Of a stretch of DNA of 64,000 bases, positions 45,443 to 53,670 are shown piece by piece; within the stretch, counting starts at the first letter, position 1; every line of letters starts with the position of its first letter. Origin of the DNA: VAZQ01 sp963763365 (GTDB lineage Bacteria; Pseudomonadota; Alphaproteobacteria; Rhizobiales; Xanthobacteraceae); the NCBI GenBank assembly GCA_963763365.1, contig CAVXOE010000017.1:124001-188000 (forward strand), in the 5' to 3' direction. The notes beneath the pieces were generated by a model, which had not been told where the DNA came from, did not search any database, and saw nothing but the letters and a program-made list of their open reading frames with translations. The translations under genes were made by a program, and so were the position numbers.

Positions 45443-46009
45443 GTGAAAGTCATCGCGAGTTCCCTCCGCAAAGGCAATATCGTCGAGCTCGACGGCAAGC
45501 TCTACGTCGTCCTCAACGCCGAGAGCTTCCATCCCGGCAAGGGCACGCCGACCACGCAGGTCGACATGCGCCGGATCAGCGACGGCGTAAAGACCGCGCA
45601 GCGCTACAAGACCACCGAGCAGGTCGAGCGCGCCCATGTGGAGGAGCAGGACTTCACCTTCCTCTACCAGGACGGCGACGGCTTCCACTTCATGAACGTC
45701 GAGAACTACGACCAAATCACTTTGCAGGCCGACATGGTCGGCGACCAGGGCGCCTATCTGGCGCCGGAGATGAAGGTCCAATTGGCGGTCTACGAAGGCC
45801 TGCCGGTTTCGATCTCGCTGCCGCAGAAGGCGACCCTGGAAGTGATGGAGACCGAGCCCACCCTCAAGAGCCAGACGGCCGCCTCCTCCTACAAACCGGC
45901 GGTGCTGTCGAACGGCGTGCGCACCATGGTGCCGCCGTTCGTCGGCGTCGGCACCAAGATCGTGGTGATGACCGCCGACGGCACCTACGTCGAGCGTGCC
46001 AAGGACTGA
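45443..46009 (+). CDS. efp: Translation elongation factor P
   Basis: Relieves ribosome stalling at polyproline sequences. The 188-residue protein starts MKVIASSLRKGNIVELDGKL from a GTG at 45443, with GAGGA about 10 nt upstream. The modified loop HPGKGTP is present with Lys33, the site for EpmA-dependent lysylation. The three KOW/OB-like domains are complete, ending PPFVGVGTKIVVMTADGTYVERAKD. The gene and its modifying enzyme epmA are divergently arranged 168 bp apart. Confidence 0.97.
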   Translation: MKVIASSLRKGNIVELDGKLYVVLNAESFHPGKGTPTTQVDMRRISDGVKTAQRYKTTEQVERAHVEEQDFTFLYQDGDGFHFMNVENYDQITLQADMVGDQGAYLAPEMKVQLAVYEGLPVSISLPQKATLEVMETEPTLKSQTAASSYKPAVLSNGVRTMVPPFVGVGTKIVVMTADGTYVERAKD

Positions 46010-46250
46010 GACCTCGGCACACTGCTGACACGAATCGGTAACCACATCGCAGCGCTGCGAATTCCGGTTGTTTGGAACGGTGTTAGCCTGCGCGAGGCCG
46101 TGTGAGCAAAGCCACAGCGGCCGACCGATCGATGGACCGTTCCGCTCTGCCACTTGGCAGCGCGGCAGATCATGGCGATACTGTGGCTTGCCCGAACGGC
46201 CACGCGGCAACGGCTCGGGTGCGTTCGCGTTGTGGTCGTGGAGCATCGCA

Positions 46251-47846
46251 TTGAGAGCACCCTGCATCGCGGGCCTCGTGCTCGCCGCCGGCATTGCCGT
46301 GGCGGCGGCGCAAGACATGAAGGCGCCGCATATCACTCACGCCAAAGTGGACTGGGACGCTGTGCGAGCGGAGTTGTCCGCGTCCGAGGCATTCAAGCCT
46401 GTGGCCGTCGATAGCGGCGACGCCTCCGTTCCGGCGGATGCAGACCATCTGGGCGTGCTCAATCGAGCGCTGGCCGAGCGATTTCCCAATATTGCGGCGA
46501 GTTCGGTGCCGGTGCTGCTGCCGTTCGAGGTGACGGCGTATTTGCGCGACCGCTCGAACGGCTGGGCGCTGGACGCGCCGAACGACTATCTGGCGGGCTT
46601 CGAAAGTGTGCCGTTCTTCCAGGCCGGCCCGGGCGGCTACGACGCCGTCGTCACGGCGCGCGCCGCCGACCTGAAGGATCTCGGCATCGGCTATTCCGAC
46701 CGCATCTTCATCAACATCTCGGGCGGCGCCGTTGTCTACGAGTTGGGCGAGCCCAGCAAGTTGACATCCTGGCCGGTCGGCAGCGAGATCGAGAACGAAT
46801 TTCCCGGCACCAAGCGCGTGTTCCTGGAGAACTATGCGCGCTACGCCTTCGTCCGCTATGGCGTGCCCTACGTGGTGGCGATCGAGTGCTTCGATGGCCC
46901 TTCGCGCTACCGCAAGATCGCCTGCAAGGATGCCGACAAGGTCGCCGCACGCTTTCTCCGATCGCTGAAGCTTGCAGGCGGGGCGCCGCAGACGACGCCC
47001 GAGACGCCGGCGCCCAACACGATCGACCGTCCCGAAGCGGTCTCGTCGGTCTTCACCTATCATCCGCCCGGCGAATTCCCGCGCACCGGCAGCAAGGCCA
47101 GGACGGGTGTCGTCGACTACACGGTCTATTCGAGGATGCGCTTCCCGATGGCGGACGCGCCGGCCTTCGCCAACACGCAGTTCGCCCGCAGCGAGGGCTC
47201 ACCGCAGAACTACCTCTATCCCTGGCGCGATAATTTCTGCGAGCCGCGCGCCTTCTTCGTGGGGCAATGCGCGTCAGGGCTCGGCCACCAGGGCCAGGAC
47301 ATCCGCCCGGCCTATTGCCGCCAGCGCGGAGTGGGCGCGCGCTGCGACCCCTATCAGCACGATGTGGTGGCGGTGCGCGACGGTATCCTCATGCGCGCGC
47401 CCGGCCAGCAGGCGCTCTACCTCGTGGTCAATGCGCCGAACGAGCGTTTCCGCGTCCGTTACCTGCACATGTCGCCCAAGCGCCTCGACGCCGACGGCAT
47501 GGTGAGCGGGCGCGCCGTGAAAGAAGGCGAGATTGTCGGCCAGGTCGGCAACTACTGGTACCGCGAGAACGCCACGACCTATCACCTGCACTTCGATCTG
47601 CAGGTGCCGACGAAATACGGCTGGGTCTTCGTCAACCCCTACATGACGCTGGTGGCGGCTTATGAGCGGCTGATCCGCGGCCGCGGCCAGGAAATGCGGG
47701 ACGAGGCACCGACCGCCGCCCTGCCCTCAGCTCGCGCCCGTTCCCACTCCGGCGCCGGCGGACCCCGCCGCGGCCCCCCCGGAACCCGCCACGGTGGCCG
47801 CAAAGCCGACAGAAACAAAGGTAGAATTGCCGGCCGCCGATCGTAA
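46251..47846 (+). CDS. M23-family murein peptidase, exported
   Basis: A 531-residue protein with a short signal (PCIAGLVLAAGIAVAAAQ) and a mature domain of unknown type (residues 25-270). A C-terminal LytM/M23 zinc peptidase follows with HQGQDIRP and HLHFDLQ, the two metal-binding motifs, both intact. No ATG fits; a TTG at 46251 gives the signal, but TTG at 46230 and the open stretch back to 46068 are possible. The last 40 or so codons look out of frame (Arg/Gly/Pro mix), while the next frame reads PTPAPADPAAAPPEPATVAAK, so a shift near 47730 may hide the true end. It lies 20 nt before the lytic transglycosylase gene. Confidence 0.75.
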   Translation: MRAPCIAGLVLAAGIAVAAAQDMKAPHITHAKVDWDAVRAELSASEAFKPVAVDSGDASVPADADHLGVLNRALAERFPNIAASSVPVLLPFEVTAYLRDRSNGWALDAPNDYLAGFESVPFFQAGPGGYDAVVTARAADLKDLGIGYSDRIFINISGGAVVYELGEPSKLTSWPVGSEIENEFPGTKRVFLENYARYAFVRYGVPYVVAIECFDGPSRYRKIACKDADKVAARFLRSLKLAGGAPQTTPETPAPNTIDRPEAVSSVFTYHPPGEFPRTGSKARTGVVDYTVYSRMRFPMADAPAFANTQFARSEGSPQNYLYPWRDNFCEPRAFFVGQCASGLGHQGQDIRPAYCRQRGVGARCDPYQHDVVAVRDGILMRAPGQQALYLVVNAPNERFRVRYLHMSPKRLDADGMVSGRAVKEGEIVGQVGNYWYRENATTYHLHFDLQVPTKYGWVFVNPYMTLVAAYERLIRGRGQEMRDEAPTAALPSARARSHSGAGGPRRGPPGTRHGGRKADRNKGRIAGRRS

Positions 47847-47866
47847 CGACAACGGACCGCCGCGCG

Positions 47867-49099
47867 ATGAACCAACGGACCACTCCCCGCCTGACACGGC
47901 GAGCGTGCCTGCCGATGCTGGCGGCAGCCATGGCGGCACCGTGGAGCACGCCGGCGAAAGCGCAGAACAACCGGGCAGCGTTCGAGCAGTGGGTCGCGGC
48001 GTTCCACGCGCGGGCGCGCGAACGTGGCATTTCCGACGAGACGTACACGCGGGTCATGGGCAACCTGAAGCCCGACACGACGGTCTATGAGCTCGATAAG
48101 AAGCAGCCCGAATTCAACGAAGAGCTCTGGCAGTATCTCAATCGCCGCGTCTCCGACTGGCGCATCACCGAAGGCAAGGTGAAGGCGAAGCAATACTCCG
48201 CGCTCTTCGATCGGATCGAGAAGGATTACGGCGTCGAGCGCGGCAGCCTGCTCGGGCTGTGGGGCATCGAGTCGGCGTTCGGTGATCCGCTCGTTCAGAA
48301 GAACCACATGCGGCCGGTGATCCCGGCGCTCGCCGCGCTGGCGTGGGGCGAGCCGCGCCGGCGCAAATATTGGGAGCAGGAGTTGCTCAACGCGCTCGTG
48401 ATCGTCGATCGCGGCTGGTCGTCTCCGGACGAGATGCGCGGATCCTGGGCCGGCGCCATGGGCCACACCCAATGGATGCCGGAAGTCTGGCTCAACATGG
48501 GCGTCGACTACGACCGCGACGGCCGCGTCTCGCCGTTCGGCAAGCCCGACGACGCGCTCGCCGGCACCGCGCAGTTTATGGTCAATCGCGGCAAGTGGCA
48601 CGCCGGCGAGCACTGGGGTTATGAGGTGCATGCGAACGGCAGCAACCATAGCGGCTCGCGCAGCTACGCCGCCTGGCAGAAGGCCGGCGTCGTGCGCGCC
48701 GACGGCAAGCCGTTCCCGCAGCCGTCCGCCACCGCCAAGCTCTGGACGCCGGTGCCGGGCGGTCCGGCGTTCCTGCTCGGCCCGAACTTCTACGCGGTGC
48801 GCTCCTACAACCCGTCGATGAATTACGCGCTGTCGATCGTGCTCACCGGCGACCGCATCACGGGCGGCGCTCCGCTGGTGCAGGAATTCCCCGGCGGCGA
48901 GCGCACGCCGACGCTCGCCGAGTTGCAGGAAGTCCAGAAACGGCTCACCGCGCTCGGCTTCGATACCGGCGGTACCGACGGCCGCGTCGGCAACGACACG
49001 ATGATCGCCGCGCGCAATTTCCAGCGCAAAGTCGGCATGGAGCCGGCTGACGGCTATGCGGGCGTGAAGCTGCTCGCCCGGTTGCGTCAGGGGCTATGA
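47867..49099 (+). CDS. Lytic murein transglycosylase (MltB/SltB-type) with peptidoglycan-binding domain
   Basis: A 410-residue exported enzyme that cleaves glycan strands with 1,6-anhydro product formation. The signal peptide runs to STPAKAQ; an RR pair in the n-region (LTRRACLPM) allows but does not prove Tat export. The catalytic domain has LLGLWGIESAFGD (Glu), AMGHTQWMPEVW and GTAQFMVNRGKWHAG. The C-terminus carries a PG_binding_1 module (ELQEVQKRLTALGFDTGGTDGRVG). The anhydro-muropeptides it makes are recycled through NagZ and AnmK, both encoded in the window. Confidence 0.93.
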   Translation: MNQRTTPRLTRRACLPMLAAAMAAPWSTPAKAQNNRAAFEQWVAAFHARARERGISDETYTRVMGNLKPDTTVYELDKKQPEFNEELWQYLNRRVSDWRITEGKVKAKQYSALFDRIEKDYGVERGSLLGLWGIESAFGDPLVQKNHMRPVIPALAALAWGEPRRRKYWEQELLNALVIVDRGWSSPDEMRGSWAGAMGHTQWMPEVWLNMGVDYDRDGRVSPFGKPDDALAGTAQFMVNRGKWHAGEHWGYEVHANGSNHSGSRSYAAWQKAGVVRADGKPFPQPSATAKLWTPVPGGPAFLLGPNFYAVRSYNPSMNYALSIVLTGDRITGGAPLVQEFPGGERTPTLAELQEVQKRLTALGFDTGGTDGRVGNDTMIAARNFQRKVGMEPADGYAGVKLLARLRQGL

Positions 49100-49149
49100 T
49101 CCGGTTCTATGTGGGCGAATTTGCCCCCCGGAACCCAAGGAAACAACCC

Positions 49150-51003
49150 GTGACGACTGCAAAGACCAAGGCGGCACCGGCCGCCGCGAACGCGCCTGGC
49201 AACAAGGCCCATCCATCGTTCCGCGAGCTCGACCGCCCCCTCAACCTGACGCCCGACAACGCGCCAGCCTGGGGCAGCGACGTTGCGGCGGAGACGCTGC
49301 GGGCGCTGGAGATTCCCTACATCGCGCTCAATCCCGGCGCGAGCTATCGCGGCTTCCACGACTCGATCGTCAACTATCTCGGCAACGAGATGCCGCAGAT
49401 GCTGCTCTGCCTGCACGAGGAGGCCGCGGTCGCGATCGCCCACGGCTACGCCAAGGTGACCGGCAAGGCGATGGCGGCGTGCGTGCATTCCAACGTCGGC
49501 CTGTTCCACGCCACCATGGCGATCTTCAACGCCTGGTGCGACCGCATGCCCATCGTGGTTCTCGGGGCGACCGGGCCGGTCGATGCCGCCAAGCGCCGGC
49601 CTTGGATCGACTGGATCCACACCGCGCGCGACCAGGGCGCGATCGTGCGCAACTACACCAAGTGGGACGATCAGCCCGCCTCGCCGGCCGCGACCCGCGA
49701 GGCGCTCATTCGCGCGACCTGGATGGCGAATACCGCGCCGATGGGTCCGGTCTACATCAACCTCGATGCGGAACTGCAGGAAGCCAAGCTGACCGAGCAG
49801 CTTCCGCCGATCGACGTGGCGCGTTTCATGCCGGACGCCACCCCCGCCCCGTCGCCCGAACTGGTCAAGCAGGCCGCGACCCTGCTCAAGAGTGCGAAGC
49901 ATCCGGTGATCGTCGTCGGGCGTACTTCGCGCAGCCTCGAGGGCTGGAACGAGCGCATCGCGCTCGCCGAGACGCTCAACGCCAAGGTGGTCACCGACCT
50001 CAAGTGCGCCGCGGGCTTCCCGACCGACCATCCGCTGCACGCGGGTTCACCAGCCGGCAACGCGCTCGCGCCCGAGTCGATTGCGGCACTCAAGGGAGCC
50101 GACGTCATCCTCGCGCTCGACCCGATCGACCTCAACGGCGTGCTGCGCGCCGGCTTCGGCTTCGACGCGCCGCAGGCCAAGGTCATCAACGTCAGCGCCG
50201 ACTTCCACGTCCACAATGGCTGGAGCATGGACTACGAGGCGCTGCCGCCGACCGACCTGCTGTTGGCGACGACGCCCGACGCGGCGGTGCCCGCGATCCT
50301 CGACGCACTTGGCGGCGCCAAGACGCCCAAGCCCGCGGCGGTCAAGCCGAAAGCCGAGCCCTACAAGCCGTCGGAAGGCCCGTTGCGCGTCGACGACCTC
50401 GCACTTGCGCTCAAGTCGGTCGTCGGCAGCCGCGACGTGACCCTCACCCACCTGCCGCTGTCATGGAACGGCGCGACCTGGCACTTCCACCATCCGCTCG
50501 ACTATCTGGGCTCGGACGGCGGTGGCGGCGTCGGTGCGGGCCCCGGACTGACGGTCGGCGCGGCGCTCGCGCTCAAGGGCTCGAACCGCCTGGTCATCGG
50601 CATCTGCGGCGACGGCGACTACATGATGGGCGCGACGGCGGTGTGGACCGCCGCGCACTACAAGATCCCGATGCTGATCGTGGTCTGCAACAACCGCTCG
50701 TTCTTCAACGACGAACTGCATCAGGAGCGGGTGGCGCGCATCCGCAACCGGCCGGTGGAGAACCGCTGGATCGGCCAGCGCATCTCCGAGCCGGACATCG
50801 ACTGCTCGGGCGTCGGGAAAGCACAAGGCGCGATCGGCTTCGACCCGGTGACTAAAACGCGCGACCTGGTGCCGGTATTCGAGAAGGCGATCGCGGCGGT
50901 CGAGGCCGGCGGCGTGGCGGTGGTCGATGTGCGGGTCGAGCCCGGTTATTCGGCGATCTCGACGGCGGCCATGCTGCGCGGGACCGAGAACCAGAAGAAG
51001 TAA
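49150..51003 (+). CDS. Thiamine diphosphate-dependent enzyme, acetolactate synthase-like
   Basis: A 617-residue three-domain ThDP enzyme. The N-terminal PYR domain has the catalytic Glu in CLHEEAAVAIAHGYAKVTG; the middle domain binds nucleotide-like (KHPVIVVGRTSRSLEG). The C-terminal PP domain has GDGDYMMGATAVWTAAHYKIP and VCNNRSF, the Mg/ThDP motif. The GTG at 49150 with AAGGA upstream is preferred; an ATG at 49096 overlaps the preceding stop. The active-site region PLSWNGATWHFHHPLDYLGS is unusual. It precedes an NMT1-like binding protein by 34 nt, so it may process a 2-keto acid or acyl-CoA compound taken up by it (inference). Confidence 0.85.
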   Translation: MTTAKTKAAPAAANAPGNKAHPSFRELDRPLNLTPDNAPAWGSDVAAETLRALEIPYIALNPGASYRGFHDSIVNYLGNEMPQMLLCLHEEAAVAIAHGYAKVTGKAMAACVHSNVGLFHATMAIFNAWCDRMPIVVLGATGPVDAAKRRPWIDWIHTARDQGAIVRNYTKWDDQPASPAATREALIRATWMANTAPMGPVYINLDAELQEAKLTEQLPPIDVARFMPDATPAPSPELVKQAATLLKSAKHPVIVVGRTSRSLEGWNERIALAETLNAKVVTDLKCAAGFPTDHPLHAGSPAGNALAPESIAALKGADVILALDPIDLNGVLRAGFGFDAPQAKVINVSADFHVHNGWSMDYEALPPTDLLLATTPDAAVPAILDALGGAKTPKPAAVKPKAEPYKPSEGPLRVDDLALALKSVVGSRDVTLTHLPLSWNGATWHFHHPLDYLGSDGGGGVGAGPGLTVGAALALKGSNRLVIGICGDGDYMMGATAVWTAAHYKIPMLIVVCNNRSFFNDELHQERVARIRNRPVENRWIGQRISEPDIDCSGVGKAQGAIGFDPVTKTRDLVPVFEKAIAAVEAGGVAVVDVRVEPGYSAISTAAMLRGTENQKK

Positions 51004-51037
51004 CGGCCGCGCACGCACGAAGGAAACGGAGGCGTCA

Positions 51038-52000
51038 ATGACGCATGTTCGATCGCTGACGCTCGCCCTGACGATGGCGGCATCGCTCGCGACCGCGATG
51101 CCGGCTTGCGCCGCCGATCTCTTCAAGATCACGGTCGGGCAGCGCGGCAACTGGGATACCTCGATCGCGCATCTCGGCGACAAGGCCGGCATTTTCAAGA
51201 AGCATGGCATCGAGCTTGAGATCGTCTACACGTCGGGCTCAGGCGAGACGCTGCAGCCGGTGATCGCAGGCGCCGCCGAGATGGGCTTCGCGGTCGGCAC
51301 GCAGGGCGCCATGTCGGCCTTCGTCAAGGGCGCGCCGGTGCGCATCATCGGCGCCGAGGCGACCGGCGCCGCCGACTACTGGTATGCGAAGGCAACCTCG
51401 CCGATCAAGACGCTCAAGGACACCAACGGTCACACCATTGCGTTCTCGACCCAGGGCTCGTCGACACAGAGCATCGTCCGCGCCTTCATCGACGAGTTCA
51501 AGCTGACCGCCAAACCGATCTCCACCGGCAATCCGTCGGCGACCCTGACGGCGGTGATGACCGGCCAGGTCGATGTCGGCTGGGCGTCGCCGCCGTTCGG
51601 ACTGAAGGAGATCGAGGAGGGCCAGATCCGCGTCATCGCCAAGGCGACCGACGCCGCGCTGGTGCGCGGACAGACCATCCGCGTGATCGTCGCCAATGCC
51701 CAAGCGCTGGAGAAGCGCAAGGAGGCGATCGCGCGCTTCATGCAGGCTTATCGCGAGACCATCGATTACATGTATTCGGACAATCCGCAGGTGATCAAGG
51801 ATTACGCCGAGTTCGTGAAGGTGCCGGAGGCAACGGCACGCCGCGTGCGCGACGAGTTCTTTCCCAAGAGCCTGCTCGACCCCGACAAGATTGAAGGGAT
51901 CGACACCCTCGTCAAGGAAGCGGTCAACCTGAAGTTCATCCCCGCGCCACTGACGCCGCAGCAGCTTGCGGAACTCATTCAGATTCCGCCGCGGAAGTAG
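51038..52000 (+). CDS. NMT1/SsuA-like ABC substrate-binding protein
   Basis: A 320-residue periplasmic binding protein. The signal peptide is MTHVRSLTLALTMAASLATA with cleavage near ACAADLF; the mature part shows GDKAGIFKKHGIELEIVYTSGSGET, QPVIAGAAEMGFAVGTQGA and VDVGWASPPFGLKEIEEG, the type II binding-protein fold of the nitrate/sulfonate/taurine family. A GGAGG ribosome site is 5 nt before the ATG. No ABC permease or ATPase is nearby, so it is an orphan receptor in this region. Confidence 0.9.
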   Translation: MTHVRSLTLALTMAASLATAMPACAADLFKITVGQRGNWDTSIAHLGDKAGIFKKHGIELEIVYTSGSGETLQPVIAGAAEMGFAVGTQGAMSAFVKGAPVRIIGAEATGAADYWYAKATSPIKTLKDTNGHTIAFSTQGSSTQSIVRAFIDEFKLTAKPISTGNPSATLTAVMTGQVDVGWASPPFGLKEIEEGQIRVIAKATDAALVRGQTIRVIVANAQALEKRKEAIARFMQAYRETIDYMYSDNPQVIKDYAEFVKVPEATARRVRDEFFPKSLLDPDKIEGIDTLVKEAVNLKFIPAPLTPQQLAELIQIPPRK

Positions 52001-52010
52001 CCTCGAAGTT

Positions 52011-52136
52011 CGTCATGCCCGGCCTTGTGCCGGGCATCCACGTTTTTTCTTCAGTTGCTGAATAAGACGTGGATGGCCGGGACATAGGCGGGGCGAAGCG
52101 ACGCCGTCCTTCGGACGGCGATGCCCGGCCATGACG
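52011..52136. repeat. Palindromic repeat, CGTCATGCCCGG family (copy 4) with a 39-bp hairpin insert
   Basis: The palindrome resembles copy 1, but the right arm is interrupted after GGCCGGGACA by 52085-52123, a segment containing CGCCGTC/GACGGCG around CTTCG, before CCCGGCCATGACG resumes. The insert site corresponds to that of copy 3, but the inserted sequence is different. It lies 10 bp past the stop of the binding-protein gene. Confidence 0.88.
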
Positions 52137-52157
52137 AAAACGTATCGAGAATGGCGG

Positions 52158-53147
52158 TCAAATCGCGAAGCTTTCGTGCGTCGAGGAATGGAACAACTCT
52201 TCCGGCGTCACCAGCCGGGACGACAGCCCTTCCTTGTGGTGAAAGCGCAGGAACGTTTCCAGCACCTTGCGGTTCGGCTCGAGCCCGTACGACCAGAAAT
52301 CCTCGCCCATGAACTCGCGCGCCAGCCGCAACTGATCTTCGACGAACGGCAGCGTCACCTTGGTCGCGGCGGTGTCTTCGAGCGCCTCCAGGCACTTTGC
52401 CTTCGACTGCGAGAACGCCTTGAACACCGCCGCCGGCAGCCAGGGATGCTGCTCGACCAGCGTGCGGCGGATGCCGGTGACGTGCATGATCGGGAAGATG
52501 CCGGTACGACGGAAGTAATCCTTGCCGGCTGCGATAGGGTCGGCAAACAGCATGCCGATATTCGGATGCTTCTTGCCCGCGAGCGTCGGCACGCGCGGCG
52601 CGATGAAGCCGTCGATTTCGCCGCGCTCCAGCAGTTGCGAAATGGTCGCGCCCTCGGGCGCGTCTTCCATATGCACGCCCGGCGGCAGCTTGATCGAGAT
52701 CTTTTCCGGCCGGCCGGCATCCTCGATGCCGCCGCGCACCCAGGTGATGTCGGACGGCTTCACGCCGTGGTCGTCCTCCAGGATGATGCGCGCCCAGACG
52801 CAGGCGGTGAGCTGATATTCCGGCAGCCCGACGCGCTTGCCCTTGAGGTCGGCGGGCGACTTGATGCGGTCGGTGCGCACCCAGATCGAGTTGTGCCGGA
52901 ACGCGCGCGACACGAACGCCGGCACCGCGACATACGGGCAGTTGCGGTCGGCGGTTTTCACGGTCGTGCTCGACATCGACAATTCGCAGATGTCGAAATC
53001 CTGGCTGCGGAAGGCGCGGAAGAAGATTTCCTCGGGCGGCAGCGTCATGAACACCGGATCGACGCCGTCGATCTGCACGGCGCCGTCGATCAGCGGGCGC
53101 ACCCGGTCGTAGTTGCCGACCGCGACGGATAACTGGAGTTTCGACAT
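52158..53147 (-). CDS. 4,5-dihydroxyphthalate decarboxylase-like / substrate-binding protein
   Basis: A 329-residue intact homologue of the broken gene at 40038. Landmarks are MSKLQLSVAVGNYDRVRPLIDG, LPPEEIFFRAFRSQDFDICELSM, RHNSIWVRTDRIKSPADLKGKRVG and DYFRRTGIFPIMHVTG; the end reads KEGLSSRLVTPEELFHSST. No signal peptide is evident. Family naming (decarboxylase versus periplasmic receptor) is uncertain. Its position after a ThDP enzyme and an NMT1-like receptor supports a catabolic role. Confidence 0.85.
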   Translation of the reverse strand: MSKLQLSVAVGNYDRVRPLIDGAVQIDGVDPVFMTLPPEEIFFRAFRSQDFDICELSMSSTTVKTADRNCPYVAVPAFVSRAFRHNSIWVRTDRIKSPADLKGKRVGLPEYQLTACVWARIILEDDHGVKPSDITWVRGGIEDAGRPEKISIKLPPGVHMEDAPEGATISQLLERGEIDGFIAPRVPTLAGKKHPNIGMLFADPIAAGKDYFRRTGIFPIMHVTGIRRTLVEQHPWLPAAVFKAFSQSKAKCLEALEDTAATKVTLPFVEDQLRLAREFMGEDFWSYGLEPNRKVLETFLRFHHKEGLSSRLVTPEELFHSSTHESFAI

Positions 53148-53213
53148 CGGGCTTTATCTTTCTTTCAAGTATTGCCGCGGCTAGATAGCCTTGCGGCCAC
53201 GCCTGGAGCAACC

Positions 53214-53633
53214 ATGTCCAACCGCGGAGTTGCACGCCTCCTTTGCATTGGGCTGATCGTGCTTGCCACGCAGGTGGCGGCGCCCGCGGATGCGGAGGAG
53301 CGCGATGATTTCCGCGCCACTGTCGAACACGCGATCGTTCAATACCGCGTCGCGCTGACGACACTCGAAACGCGCGGCCAGGCGGAGACCGCCGTCGAGG
53401 TCCATCGCCTGCGCGGCGCGTGGCAAGCGATTGGCGAGCGCTTCGCCGTCGATCGCCCGGCGGCCTTCGCGAACGACCAAGAGCTTCCGGGCATGCTTAT
53501 GCAGGTCGACGTGCGTATCGTCGGCCTGCTGCTCGTGATCGACCTCGGCAATCGCGAGGCTGCGCGCGATGCGCTTCTCTCGATCGGCGAGACACTGTCG
53601 AGGCTGAACGCGCGCGCCGCGCCGGCACCTTAG
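53214..53633 (+). CDS. Small secreted helical protein of unknown function
   Basis: A 139-residue protein starting MSNRGVARLLCIGLIVLATQ with a signal peptide ending in PADAEE, then mostly alpha-helical sequence: FRATVEHAIVQYRVALTTLETRG, RLRGAWQAIGERFA and a C-terminal LLSIGETLSRLNARAAPAP. No domain is recognised. Composition is normal for the region. It is divergent from the dihydroxyphthalate-decarboxylase-like gene and convergent with transaldolase. Confidence 0.7.
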   Translation: MSNRGVARLLCIGLIVLATQVAAPADAEERDDFRATVEHAIVQYRVALTTLETRGQAETAVEVHRLRGAWQAIGERFAVDRPAAFANDQELPGMLMQVDVRIVGLLLVIDLGNREAARDALLSIGETLSRLNARAAPAP

Positions 53634-53670
53634 ACGCAAGGCGAGACCGTGAACCCTCATTCGAATGCGG

